DNA of 45,962 nt from Pseudomonas fragi (GTDB lineage Bacteria; Pseudomonadota; Gammaproteobacteria; Pseudomonadales; Pseudomonadaceae), in NCBI RefSeq assembly GCF_002269505.1, contig NZ_NQKQ01000035.1, positions 1 to 45,962 of the forward strand. Reading direction: 5' to 3'. This document shows positions 14,771 through 23,360 of the stretch, piece after piece. Below the pieces are notes generated by a model. That model had not been told where the DNA came from. It was given only the letters and a program-made list of their open reading frames with translations, and ran no database searches. Positions within the stretch are counted from its first letter, which is position 1. Each line of letters opens with the position of its first letter. Made by a program: the position numbers and the translations under genes.

Positions 14771-16096
14771 TTACTTACTGACCTTGATTCCTTTGAAACA
14801 CAACAGCAGCAACACCCCGGCGAGTATTTCAAAGGCTGCGACCAGATACAGGCCTGCTGCAAGGCTTCCGGTCAAGGTTTTTAGCCAGCCGATCATGTAC
14901 GGCGCCACAAACCCGGCGAGGTTGCCGATGCAATTGATCAGGGCAATACCCCCGGCTGCGGCAGTGCCTGCCAGAAATGCCCCGGGAATCGACCAGAACA
15001 CCGGAAATGCCGCAAGGATGCCCATGGCTGCAATCGTCAGTGCGATCAGCGCCAGCACGGCATTACCGATAAACAGCCCCGTGCAGATCAGCCCAAGGCC
15101 CGCGAGCAGAGCGGCCATCGCGCAATGAATGCGGCGCTCGGCGGTCTTGTCCGAGTGAAAGCCGTTCCACAGCATCGCGACAGTGCCCAGGATGAAGGGG
15201 ATTGAGGCAAGCAGGCCGATATTCATGGTGTCTGTGACGCCGAGTGCCTGGATCACGGACGGAGTCCAGAAAGCAATGGTCGCGTTGCCACTGACCAGGC
15301 AGAAGTAAACCAGTGCACACAACCACAGCTTGGGGTAGCGGATCAGAGAGCGAAGGTCGCTGTGTTTGCCCGGTAACTTGTCCTCGAGGGCAATGGTGTT
15401 GCTGACCATGTTGCGCTGTGCAGGGGTCAGCCACTTGGCATTGGCCGGTTTCTCGGGCAAATAGCGCAGTACCAGAAAACCTGCGATTACCGAGGGAATG
15501 CCTTCGAGGATAAACAGCCATTGCCAGTTGGCCAGGCTACCGACCCCGACCATGCGGCTCATGATGAACCCGGCAAGCGGGCCGCCGACGACACCGGCAA
15601 TGGCGAAGGACGTCATGAACATGCCATTGATCTTTGCGCGCTGCGCCGCCGGGAACCAAAAGGTGAGATACAGCACCACACCCGGGAAGAATCCGGCTTC
15701 AAAAGCTCCGAGCAGAAACCGCAGCACATAGAACGACCAGGCACTTTCGACGTAAGCCATGGCGATGGATGTGAGGCCCCACATGATGGTGATTCGCGCC
15801 AGAGTGCGGCGGGCACCGATTTTCTCCAGGATCAGGTTGCTGGGCACTTCGAAGATGAAGTAACCAATAAAAAATATCCCGGCGCCCAGCCCGTAAACGG
15901 CTTCGCTGAAGCCCAGGTCATGGAGCATCGAAAGCTTGGCAAAGCCCACGTTGACCCGGTCAATCCAGGCCAGCACGAAGAGAAACACCAGGAATGGCAG
16001 CAAGCGCCACGCGATCTTGCGATAGACCATGGCCACTTCGTCTGCTATTGGCGCCTGGTCCAGTTCCAGGGTTGAACTTGCGTTGCTTTGGTTCAT
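14771..16096 (-). CDS. MFS transporter, anion:cation symporter (ACS) family
   Basis: 441 aa permease with 12 predicted membrane helices and an N-terminal cytoplasmic tail. ACS-family marks include LPFLVFLFVLAWIDRVNVGFAK in the first helix/loop and GYFIFEVPSNLILEKIGARR in the second loop. These transporters typically bring in organic acids such as tartrate, phthalate or hydroxy acids by proton symport. The ATG at 16096 is preferred over the longer frame because it fits the family N-terminus. It lies downstream of the amidase in the same direction and probably imports the substrate of the cluster. Confidence 0.85.
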   Translation of the reverse strand: MNQSNASSTLELDQAPIADEVAMVYRKIAWRLLPFLVFLFVLAWIDRVNVGFAKLSMLHDLGFSEAVYGLGAGIFFIGYFIFEVPSNLILEKIGARRTLARITIMWGLTSIAMAYVESAWSFYVLRFLLGAFEAGFFPGVVLYLTFWFPAAQRAKINGMFMTSFAIAGVVGGPLAGFIMSRMVGVGSLANWQWLFILEGIPSVIAGFLVLRYLPEKPANAKWLTPAQRNMVSNTIALEDKLPGKHSDLRSLIRYPKLWLCALVYFCLVSGNATIAFWTPSVIQALGVTDTMNIGLLASIPFILGTVAMLWNGFHSDKTAERRIHCAMAALLAGLGLICTGLFIGNAVLALIALTIAAMGILAAFPVFWSIPGAFLAGTAAAGGIALINCIGNLAGFVAPYMIGWLKTLTGSLAAGLYLVAAFEILAGVLLLLCFKGIKVSK

Positions 16097-16232
16097 AAGT
16101 TTTCTCGTCAATGCGTTGCGCAAAAGGGTGCGCAAGCCGATTGGCAGGCGAGTGGGTACGCACGAGGGTGCGCCGTGTCATTTTTGTTGATTGAGTTAAA
16201 GCAGGGCAGGTGCGGCCTGCCCCCGGTTCAGA

Positions 16233-17573
16233 TCAGGTGTTTTCCTGCAACAGCGTCTCGATCGCGCGGGACACTTGCAGCACGCGAGCGTCCTGCCCGT
16301 TCAGGCCGGCAATCGACAGTCCGACCGGCAGTTCGTCGCCGCGCTGGCAAGGCAGGCTCAGGGCACAGCCGTCGAGAAAGTTGAGCACGCTGGTGTTACG
16401 CAATACGAGGCCATTGGTGGCGAAAAAAGCCGCGTCATCAGCCAGATCCGCCAGCTTGGGCGGCACGGTTGCAACACTTGGTAGCAACCAGGCGTCCGCA
16501 TCGCCCAGACGCTCGTGCGCCACGCCGATCAGGCGATGGCGTGCGTGTTGAATATCCAGGTAATCGGCTGCGCTGATGGACGCGCCGCGTCGAATGCGTT
16601 GCGCGACCCGCCCGTCATAGCGGTGGCTGTTATCACCTTCGAGCCACTGACGATGGCCCTGCCAGGCTTCGGCGGCGGTGAGCCCGCCGGTGGCATTGAT
16701 GCGAGGCAGTTCGTGCAGCTCCGGGAAGTCGAACCAGCGTATGCAGGCACCCGCTTTCGCGAGCAGATCCAGGGTGCGTTCGAAAGCTGCTGCCACATCG
16801 GCATCGATCTGATCGAGTACAAAGTCCCGGGTTACTGCCAAGCGTAGTCCGGCCAAGGATGCTGCGCGGGTATCCAGTTGCTCACCGCTGAGCACCCCGT
16901 CCAGCAGGATGCAGTCGGCGACGCTGCGAGTCAGTGCACCAACCGAATCCAGGCTTACAGCCAGAGGGAAGGTGCCGCTCATGGGAACACGGTTGGCGCT
17001 GGGTTTGAAACCGGTCAGATTGCAGAACGCCGCCGGAATCCGGATCGAGCCGCCGGTATCGGTGCCCAGCCCTGCGACTGCCATGCCCAGTGCCACACTC
17101 ACGGCCGCTCCGGAACTGGAGCCGCCAGCGATTCGACCGACCGCACAGGGTGTCAGTGGTGTGCCGTAGTGGGGGTTCAGGCCCAGCCCGGAAAAGGCGA
17201 ACTCACTCATGTTGGTTCGGCCCAGCAAAATCGCGCCGGCCGCCCTCAATCGCGCGACCACTAACGCATCGCCGGTGGCTGGCGGTGCATCGGCCAACAG
17301 GCTTGAACCTGACGCAGTGACCTGCCCGCTCACGTCGAACAGGTCCTTGATGGACACCGGCAACCCGGCCAGAGGTGATGGTACATAGCCGCTGACGCGT
17401 GCCAGATCGCTGGCCCGCGCGGCCTGCCGGGCGTTGTCTGCATCAACGCTGATGTAGGCCACCCCGCCCGCTGCACGGTGGGCGTCAATACGCTTGAGCG
17501 CCTGGTCGACCAGCGCCTGGCTGGTGGTACGGCCCTCGGCAAGTGCCTGGGCTAACTCTGCAATAGTGTTCAT
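16233..17573 (-). CDS. Amidase signature family amidohydrolase
   Basis: 446 aa enzyme of the amidase signature family. The catalytic Lys lies in PVSIKDLFDV, and the cis-Ser and nucleophilic Ser lie in the Gly/Ser-rich block GRIAGGSSSGAAVSVALGM with GTDTGGSIRIPAAFCNLTGFKP. These enzymes hydrolyse C-N amide bonds to acid plus ammonia; relatives include glutamyl-tRNA amidotransferase A and allophanate or arylamide hydrolases, and the substrate cannot be read here. The longer upstream frame is rejected because ATG 17573 begins the family-like helix NTIAELAQALAEGRTT. It lies 7 bp after the DUF2848 gene, so the two are co-translated. Confidence 0.88.
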   Translation of the reverse strand: MNTIAELAQALAEGRTTSQALVDQALKRIDAHRAAGGVAYISVDADNARQAARASDLARVSGYVPSPLAGLPVSIKDLFDVSGQVTASGSSLLADAPPATGDALVVARLRAAGAILLGRTNMSEFAFSGLGLNPHYGTPLTPCAVGRIAGGSSSGAAVSVALGMAVAGLGTDTGGSIRIPAAFCNLTGFKPSANRVPMSGTFPLAVSLDSVGALTRSVADCILLDGVLSGEQLDTRAASLAGLRLAVTRDFVLDQIDADVAAAFERTLDLLAKAGACIRWFDFPELHELPRINATGGLTAAEAWQGHRQWLEGDNSHRYDGRVAQRIRRGASISAADYLDIQHARHRLIGVAHERLGDADAWLLPSVATVPPKLADLADDAAFFATNGLVLRNTSVLNFLDGCALSLPCQRGDELPVGLSIAGLNGQDARVLQVSRAIETLLQENT

Positions 17574-17580
17574 CGAAGGC

Positions 17581-18258
17581 TCACTCGGCGACAGGCAGCG
17601 CCTCGACACCGTATTGGTGGCGCAGGCTGCGGTTGAGGACAGGGTCGAAAAGCTCCATCTCAAAGGCTTCACCGTAGCCCAGCTCGCCGATCACCGATTG
17701 TGTGCCACAAAACATTGCGGTGTCCGCAGGCAGCGAGCCGTCGCTGTTGAGTTTTGCCAGCAGGGTATCCGGTGCCAACAGATTGGTTACTGGGCCCTGC
17801 TGGTAGAGCTCGCGCACACCGTCACGCATGCGCCAGGTGCGCATGACCAGTTGGTCCCAATGTTGCTCAACCTCCGAGTAGCGCCAGACTTGCTGGGCAA
17901 TGGGCTTGTCACACATCTGCTTGGACACGGTGACGTCATAGCTCTCTACCTTGCGGTCGGTGTGATCTGAGCCCAAGCCGATTAACAAGCCTTGCTCGCT
18001 CGGGATCAGCACGAACTCGGTCTCGCCGGATGAGTCCTTGCCCGGCACCTGGATGCTGCCGGCGGTGTTCAGCAGGCTGGCAGATACCCGGTAGAAGCAT
18101 GGAATCTGAGTCGGACGGCGTACGCCCAGTGCTTCCAGCTCAGCGATGTGATGCTCCACCGCTTCGCTGTTGCGTCCGGCCCAGCCCGCGATAATCAGAT
18201 GCTTGATACTGGCGTGGTGTTCGCCCTGGCCGACGACTTGGAAGGTCAATTGCGTCAT
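17581..18258 (-). CDS. DUF2848 family protein
   Basis: 225 aa soluble protein matching the DUF2848 family, with the characteristic GLLIGLGSDHTDRKVESYDV segment and TAMFCGTQSVIGELGYGEAFEMEL near the C-terminus. The family has a fumarylacetoacetase-like look, and its members are commonly encoded beside amidases, but no reaction is established. It sits between the GntR regulator and the amidase, 7 bp before the latter, so it probably processes the same substrate. Confidence 0.8.
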   Translation of the reverse strand: MTQLTFQVVGQGEHHASIKHLIIAGWAGRNSEAVEHHIAELEALGVRRPTQIPCFYRVSASLLNTAGSIQVPGKDSSGETEFVLIPSEQGLLIGLGSDHTDRKVESYDVTVSKQMCDKPIAQQVWRYSEVEQHWDQLVMRTWRMRDGVRELYQQGPVTNLLAPDTLLAKLNSDGSLPADTAMFCGTQSVIGELGYGEAFEMELFDPVLNRSLRHQYGVEALPVAE

Positions 18259-18280
18259 GAAAAGTTCTCGCAGTCAGTGA

Positions 18281-18970
18281 TTAAAGCGTGCGCATGATGG
18301 CGCGGCGGAAATCGTCGATATGGTGATGGATGGCAGCAATGGCGGCAGAGCCGTCGCGCTGCTCCAGTGCTTCGAGGATTTTTAGGTGCTCGTGGTAAAT
18401 GCGTTCGCTGTGGTGGTTTTCCGACAAGGTCAGGTACCAGAATCGCGCCTGTTTTTCGTGAAGGTTACGCAGCAACTCGGCCAATACCCGGTTGTGTGCG
18501 GCAGCAGATATCGACATGTGAAATTGCAGGTCCAGCGACATCAGCCCGGTGACATCGTGCCTGGCCAGCAGGGCGGGGGTCTGATCCAGAATGTCGCGCA
18601 TGGCCTGGATATCGGCGTCATTGGCCCGCTCGACGGCGAGTTTTACGCACAGTTGTTCGTTACTCACGCGTACTTCGATCATGTCGAGTACATCGTTAAG
18701 CGACAGGGCCGTCACCATCACGCCCTTGCGCGGCATGATCGTGACCATTCCCTCGACTTCAAGACGGTGCAGAGCCTGGTGGATCGGTGTGCGGCCAATG
18801 CCCAGTGCTGCTGTCAGTTGCGCCTCGTTGATGGCATCGCCAGGACGGTACTCGCAACTGATGATGCGCTGCTTGATTTGCGCATAGGCCAGCTCGCGCA
18901 GTTGGGCCGCGCTTTTTGTCGGTGTACTCACAGGCTGGCGAAGGCTGGAAAGATCGATAGTTTCGGACAT
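18281..18970 (-). CDS. GntR-family (FCD domain) transcriptional regulator
   Basis: 229 aa regulator. The N-terminal winged helix reads AYAQIKQRIISCEYRPGDAI, then IGRTPIHQALHRLEVEGMV and PRKGVMVTAL; the C-terminal FCD ligand-binding domain follows from about residue 95, with helical metal-binding histidines (QFHMSISAAAHN, ALEQRDGSAAIAAIHHH). ATG 18970 is chosen over GTG 18976 because AGGAG (18980-18976) is correctly spaced for the ATG. It leads the catabolic cluster and probably represses it and itself through the perfect palindrome upstream, with an intermediate of the pathway as ligand. Confidence 0.88.
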   Translation of the reverse strand: MSETIDLSSLRQPVSTPTKSAAQLRELAYAQIKQRIISCEYRPGDAINEAQLTAALGIGRTPIHQALHRLEVEGMVTIMPRKGVMVTALSLNDVLDMIEVRVSNEQLCVKLAVERANDADIQAMRDILDQTPALLARHDVTGLMSLDLQFHMSISAAAHNRVLAELLRNLHEKQARFWYLTLSENHHSERIYHEHLKILEALEQRDGSAAIAAIHHHIDDFRRAIMRTL

Positions 18971-18979
18971 GCTCACTCC

Positions 18980-19011
18980 TGAAAAGCATCTGATATATCA
19001 GATGCTTTTCA
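18980..19011. promoter_or_regulatory. Perfect 32 bp palindrome, candidate GntR operator
   Basis: Positions 18980-19011 are fully self-complementary, centred on CTGATATATCAG. The left edge touches the Shine-Dalgarno sequence of the gntR gene. The centre is a plausible GntR/FCD operator. As RNA the same sequence would form a stable stem directly beside the ribosome site, so it could act at both levels. Confidence 0.7.
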
Positions 19012-19214
19012 GATCAAAGCAAAGCCTATGCCATTTCCCGGGAAGCTGGCGCAGAGCCATGGCTGGCAAGGGTTGTGCACAATTAGGCAGAAGCGGCGTG
19101 GGCGGTTGTCTGGATGTTACTTGTTACCTTTGTGCCCGGTTTTGTAACCGTATGCCCTATATGGGGGCGGGCAAGGTTGCAACTTCAGGCCCGCCGGGGC
19201 AGGGCAGAAGCGGG

Positions 19215-20297
19215 TCAGTCAGCAGGCAGCAGCAATCGCCCCAGCACCGGCAGGTGGTCCGAAATGGTCTGGGTGTCTTCCTGGCGCACATAGCCTTCAA
19301 TGCGTTGCAGCTTGGGGCTGTGGAACAGGTAGTCGAGCGTGCGGTCGGGCTCGTTGGCGTCGGGGTGGTTGGGGAAGTGGGTCAGCCACAGCTCGCGGTC
19401 GATGCCGGTGGCTTCAGGGTTGCTGGGGATCATGGGGTACTTTTCCCAGAGCAGGTGCAGCTCGCTGTCTTCCGAGTAGCCCTGGCGCAATGGCACGGGC
19501 AGGCGCAAATACTGGCCGATGGGCAGCAGGTTGAAGTCCCCGCCGATCAACCACGGCGTGCCCTGGCTTTCGAGTTTGTCGGCCAGTGCGGCGACGGTCT
19601 GCATTTGCAGGCTCAGGTTGCTGTTGTTGGCGGAGGGCGCATCCAGTTGTGTATTGATTGCCGCCAGTTGCCCGCCGTCGTTCAGCGGCAGGTAGTTGAC
19701 CAGCAGTGCAGGCCTGGGCTGGAACTGGCGGCTGATAAAGTTGGCATCGGCCTGGGGCAATTGCAGGCGTTCTGCGTGTTCGATCTGGAAGCGGCTAAGG
19801 GTGACGAGAGAGCGCCCGACGCTGCCGAAAATATGCCAGTCGGGCACAAAGTCGGCTTTCCAGGTAAAGGCCTGGGTGCTGCAGGGGTAGAGGTCTATCA
19901 GGCGTTCCTGGAGCAGGGCGAGCTGGTCTTGATACCCACTTGCCTTGGCGTTGTCGTCGACTTCCTGCAGCAGCACAAGGTCAGGGCGCTCGTCGCGGAT
20001 GACCCGCGCTACCTCATCAAGGCTGAAGGCCATGTCTTCAAGGGTGGGGCGGATATCAGGGCCGCTGCCGTCGGCCAGGTTGTACCAGAACACATAGCGC
20101 TTGCCGGCCAGGTACTGGATGTTCCACGTCATCACCTTTAGCGCCTGACCGGGCATCAGTACCGGGGCCGTGATCGGGCAACTGAAGGCCAGCACCTCTC
20201 TGGCATCAGGTCGCCATGTGACGCTATAAATCAGGCAAGCCAGCAATGCTGAGATCAGCAGCAAACCAGACAGGGTGCGGCGCAAGAAACGTGGCAT
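19215..20297 (-). CDS. Endonuclease/exonuclease/phosphatase (EEP) family protein, membrane-anchored or exported
   Basis: 360 aa protein with an N-terminal hydrophobic segment (GLLLISALLACLIYSV, residues 10-26) that is a signal anchor or signal peptide. The EEP-fold motifs follow in order: KVMTWNIQYL, LVLLQEVDD, TPWLIGGDFNLLP, RTLDYLFHS and SDHLPVLGRLLL. The metal-binding Asn/Glu/Asp/His set is complete. The family cleaves phosphodiesters in nucleic acids, phosphoinositides or sphingolipids; the substrate here is unknown and probably periplasmic. It is followed by an unlinked gap and is transcribed away from the YciC-like gene. Confidence 0.85.
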   Translation of the reverse strand: MPRFLRRTLSGLLLISALLACLIYSVTWRPDAREVLAFSCPITAPVLMPGQALKVMTWNIQYLAGKRYVFWYNLADGSGPDIRPTLEDMAFSLDEVARVIRDERPDLVLLQEVDDNAKASGYQDQLALLQERLIDLYPCSTQAFTWKADFVPDWHIFGSVGRSLVTLSRFQIEHAERLQLPQADANFISRQFQPRPALLVNYLPLNDGGQLAAINTQLDAPSANNSNLSLQMQTVAALADKLESQGTPWLIGGDFNLLPIGQYLRLPVPLRQGYSEDSELHLLWEKYPMIPSNPEATGIDRELWLTHFPNHPDANEPDRTLDYLFHSPKLQRIEGYVRQEDTQTISDHLPVLGRLLLPAD

Positions 20298-20387
20298 GGG
20301 CTCGGCTTATGATGTTACAGGGAGTGGTCGAACATACCTGACGGCAGCGCGACACCCCAAGATTCTTGTTGTAGGAGCGCTTCGTTT

Positions 20388-21047
20388 TTATTGATCGGAC
20401 TTATCGCTGATTAACATGAATAGACGGAACAGGACTACAGAGACAAATAACTGCAAGAAGCTGTTGGCACTGTCGAGCGCCAGTGAGAGCAGGGTGTTGT
20501 CGTCTTTGGAGAACAGCGAGTAACTGAACTCCTTGAGCAGCATCAACGGTCCCAGCACGGCCAGGATGCAAACAAAAATTCGCCAGAAATGCCCGCGGGT
20601 CAGGGTGAAACTCGACTTCATCGCCGCCAGCGGCGCATCACCACGCAATACCAGACGGTACTCGGAGAAGGCGAGCACCACGGTCAGGAAAATGCCCGGG
20701 ATAAAAAACATCGACAGCCCCAACACGATCAGCAACGTACTGATTGCCGAGAGCAGTGCGAATTTGGGCCACAGGCTGATTGCCAGCGCCAGCAGCTCGC
20801 GGTTGCGCGGGCTTTCTCCACGGCTGCGGGCATCCAGAAACAGGATCAGGGCGGCGGTGTACAGCGGGTACAGCAGTAGCCCGACAACCAGGCCATAACC
20901 GGGCGAAGCATCCGGGCCTACTGCATCGTCAACGATGTGCTGTAACACCGCCTCCAGGATGACCAGTGGCAGGCACAACGTCACGATCTGGCTCAGGTTG
21001 CGCTGGAAGAAGTACAGGGAGTCGCGAATAACAGTCAGCGGATTCAT
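20388..21047 (-). CDS. YciC family inner membrane protein
   Basis: 219 aa protein with about five or six hydrophobic helices. It begins MNPLTVIRDSLYFFQRNL and contains ILFLDARSRGESPRNRELL and MKSSFTLTRGHFWRIFV, matching the YciC (UPF0259) family of Gram-negative inner membrane proteins. The function is unknown. It is intact and of normal length and diverges from the DUF2076 gene. Confidence 0.8.
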   Translation of the reverse strand: MNPLTVIRDSLYFFQRNLSQIVTLCLPLVILEAVLQHIVDDAVGPDASPGYGLVVGLLLYPLYTAALILFLDARSRGESPRNRELLALAISLWPKFALLSAISTLLIVLGLSMFFIPGIFLTVVLAFSEYRLVLRGDAPLAAMKSSFTLTRGHFWRIFVCILAVLGPLMLLKEFSYSLFSKDDNTLLSLALDSANSFLQLFVSVVLFRLFMLISDKSDQ

Positions 21048-21222
21048 TGGCAGTTGTCAGCAGTTAAAAGCGGTGCGCCACTTTAACCGATGAAACGCCA
21101 AGATGAACAAAAGTTCACGCAGGCCTGTTGCTGTTGAAACGGGTTGTATTGCCCCAATAACGCGTTTGAGCTTCTGCGTTATGCAAGGGGCAGGTTTTTA
21201 TCTGCAATCGAAAGAGGTTGTC

Positions 21223-21891
21223 ATGAACAACGAAGAGCAAACGCTGATTGACGGGTTGTTTACACGGTTGCAGCAAGCCGAAGCAGGATCTGCCCCACGC
21301 GATGCCCAGGCGCAGGCGCGGATCAATGAGCATATGGCCCGTCAGCCCGCGGCGTCGTATTACATGACCCAGGCGCTACTGGTGCAAGAGGCTGCACTCA
21401 AGCAACTCGACCAGCAAAACAAGCAACTGCAGGCCGAGTTGGCGCAGGCCAGGGCTACCCCGGCCGCTGCGCCAACGGGCAGCAGCTTTTTGTCAGGGCT
21501 TTTTGGTGGCAGTGCTCCTGCTGCCGCGCCGGCCGCCAGCCCCCCTCCGAGCACCGGCGGCTGGCGTGATGGCCCGGTGGCAGCGCCTGCGCAAGCGGCA
21601 CCAGCCCCGCAACCGGCGCCAGCTCCGGCGCTGGGTGGCGGCTTTCTGGGTGGCGCCCTCAAAACGGTTGCGGGCGTGGCGGGTGGGGTGATGCTGGCGC
21701 AGGGCATCAGCAGCCTGTTCCATCACAATCAGCCGCCGCAGGTGGTCGAAGAAATCATCGAACAACCGGTTCCTGTCAGCGACAGTGGCTGGGGCAGCGG
21801 CAACCAGCAATACGCCAACAGCGGCTCGGGCATTGAAGACGTCGGTCTGGACGATGATGGCTTCTTTTCTGACGACGACTCCTACGTTTGA
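21223..21891 (+). CDS. DUF2076 domain-containing protein
   Basis: 222 aa protein. It begins with the conserved DUF2076 segment MNNEEQTLIDGLFTRLQQAE and a helix (ALLVQEAALKQLDQQNKQLQ) likely to form a coiled coil. A long Ala/Pro-rich linker, a Gly-rich segment (GGGFLGGALKTVAGVAGGVM) and an acidic tail follow (GLDDDGFFSDDDSYV). Members have been described as periplasmic ligand-binding or stress proteins; the function is not established. The start at 21223 has AGAGG upstream; the longer frame from 21103 is not family-like. Confidence 0.82.
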   Translation: MNNEEQTLIDGLFTRLQQAEAGSAPRDAQAQARINEHMARQPAASYYMTQALLVQEAALKQLDQQNKQLQAELAQARATPAAAPTGSSFLSGLFGGSAPAAAPAASPPPSTGGWRDGPVAAPAQAAPAPQPAPAPALGGGFLGGALKTVAGVAGGVMLAQGISSLFHHNQPPQVVEEIIEQPVPVSDSGWGSGNQQYANSGSGIEDVGLDDDGFFSDDDSYV

Positions 21892-22014
21892 TCCCGTCGC
21901 CCGGCGCCTGATTGCACGCCGGGCGGTTTATCCGCGCAAACCCCCGACAGGCTGGCATACTGCGACCTTGTTTTCAGTCGCGTGCCCGCTTGCCGGGCGT
22001 CATGAGGTTTGCCG

Positions 22015-22491
22015 GTGAAAAAAATTGCGGTCTTCGCGGATGTGCAGAACCTTTATTACACGGTTCGCCAGGCCTATGGCTGCCATTTCAATTACGCCGC
22101 CCTGTGGGCTGATATCAGCAAGCGCGGCGAAATCGTTGAGGCCTACGCCTATGCGATTGACCGGGGTGACAGCAAGCAGCAGCAGTTTCAGCAGATCCTG
22201 CGCAACCTCGGTTTTATCGTAAAACTCAAACCCTATATCCAGCGCAGTGATGGTTCGGCCAAGGGCGACTGGGACGTGGGCATCACCATCGATATCATGG
22301 ACTCGGCAGCCAATGTCGACGAGGTGGTGCTGGCCTCGGGAGACGGTGATTTCGACCTGCTGCTGGAGCGCATAGCCAGCAAGCATGGGGTTGAAACCGT
22401 GGCCTACGGCGTGCCCGGCCTGACGGCCAACTCATTGATTCGCGCTGCCAGCCGCTATGTGCCGATTGAAGGCAATTTGCTGCTTAAGTAA
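22015..22491 (+). CDS. NYN domain protein (LabA/DUF88 family)
   Basis: 158 aa NYN (PIN-like) domain protein. The acidic active-site positions are seen in IAVFADVQNLYY, KGDWDVGITIDIMD and VVLASGDGDFDLLL. NYN proteins are predicted metal-dependent RNases. The GTG at 22015 is selected because GAGG lies 7 bp upstream. It is followed after 28 bp by a DEDDh exonuclease, suggesting a shared RNA or DNA processing transcript. Confidence 0.85.
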   Translation: MKKIAVFADVQNLYYTVRQAYGCHFNYAALWADISKRGEIVEAYAYAIDRGDSKQQQFQQILRNLGFIVKLKPYIQRSDGSAKGDWDVGITIDIMDSAANVDEVVLASGDGDFDLLLERIASKHGVETVAYGVPGLTANSLIRAASRYVPIEGNLLLK

Positions 22492-22519
22492 CCCTCATTT
22501 TTTACAGGATTGACCAGGT

Positions 22520-23131
22520 TTGGAACGCATCGCGGTAATTGACTTTGAAACCACCGGCATCTCCCCGAGCAGCACTTGCCGGGCCACCGAAATTGCCGTG
22601 GTGATTCTTGAGCAGGGGCGCATTGTCGAGCGTTACCAGAGCCTGATGAATGCCGGTGTGCGTGTACCGGGGTTTATCGAGCAGTTGACCGGCATCAGCA
22701 ACGCCATGTTGCGCACTGCGCCCTCGGCTGAACAGGTGATGAACGAGGTCAACGAATTCGTCGGTATCACCCCGTTGCTGGCGCACAATGCCGCGTTTGA
22801 CCAAAAATTCTGGGATTTCGAAATGGGTCGTATCAAGCGCACCCGTTTGCAGAATTTCGCCTGTTCCTTGCTGCTGGCGCGACGCCTGATGCCGGCAGCG
22901 CCCAACCACAAGCTAGGCACCCTGACCACGTTTGCTGACTTGCCCAACACAGGTAAAGCTCACCGGGCCATGGCCGATGCTGAAATGGCGGCCAACCTGA
23001 CGGCGTATCTGGCTGAGCAGTTGCGCCGCCAGCACGGGTTGCGTGAGTTGAACCATGACCTGCTGTGCAGCTTGCAGAAAGTCCCGGCGGCGAAGATCAA
23101 TGAGCATCTCAAGCGTTATCGCGGGTTTTAA
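22520..23131 (+). CDS. 3'-5' exonuclease, DnaQ/DEDDh family
   Basis: 203 aa nuclease with all DEDDh motifs: Exo I VIDFETTGISP, Exo II LAHNAAFDQKFWD and Exo III HRAMADAEMAANL (His and Asp). It resembles stand-alone epsilon/RNase T-type exonucleases of Pseudomonas. The start is a TTG at 22520 with AGGA upstream. It trims 3' ends of DNA or RNA; the specific substrate is unknown. It is co-oriented with the NYN protein. Confidence 0.85.
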   Translation: MERIAVIDFETTGISPSSTCRATEIAVVILEQGRIVERYQSLMNAGVRVPGFIEQLTGISNAMLRTAPSAEQVMNEVNEFVGITPLLAHNAAFDQKFWDFEMGRIKRTRLQNFACSLLLARRLMPAAPNHKLGTLTTFADLPNTGKAHRAMADAEMAANLTAYLAEQLRRQHGLRELNHDLLCSLQKVPAAKINEHLKRYRGF

Positions 23132-23137
23132 GCGCTA

Positions 23138-23246
23138 CCCTCACCCCAACCCTCTCCCAGAGGGAGAGGGGGCTTGACCGCACGCGACCTCAAGAACACC
23201 ACCAGTCAGTCCCCTCTCCCTTTGGGAGAGGGCTAGGGTGAGGGGC
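23138..23246. repeat. Paired hairpin repeat (CCCTCACCCC...GGGTGAGGGG)
   Basis: The outer arms (CCCTCACCCCAACCCTCTCCC and near-complement) enclose two inner CTCTCCC/GGGAGAG hairpins at about 23152-23168 and 23213-23231, followed by a T-run at 23247-23260. This is a widespread bacterial intergenic repeat type and a plausible terminator after the exonuclease gene. Confidence 0.7.
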
Positions 23247-23360
23247 TTTTGATTTTTTTATAAAAGTGTACGGCCCCTTTTGGTGCATTCTGTTACTTAT
23301 TATTTCCCGACGCCCTGTCTAAACTCCCGAGTCCCCTGCCTCTGCCCTTGAGCTGCCTAC

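Noticed and set aside
18969..20141. 390-codon plus-strand open frame.
   Set aside because: It is antisense to the EEP-family gene with intact catalytic motifs, and it begins in the GntR palindrome; no domain is recognisable.
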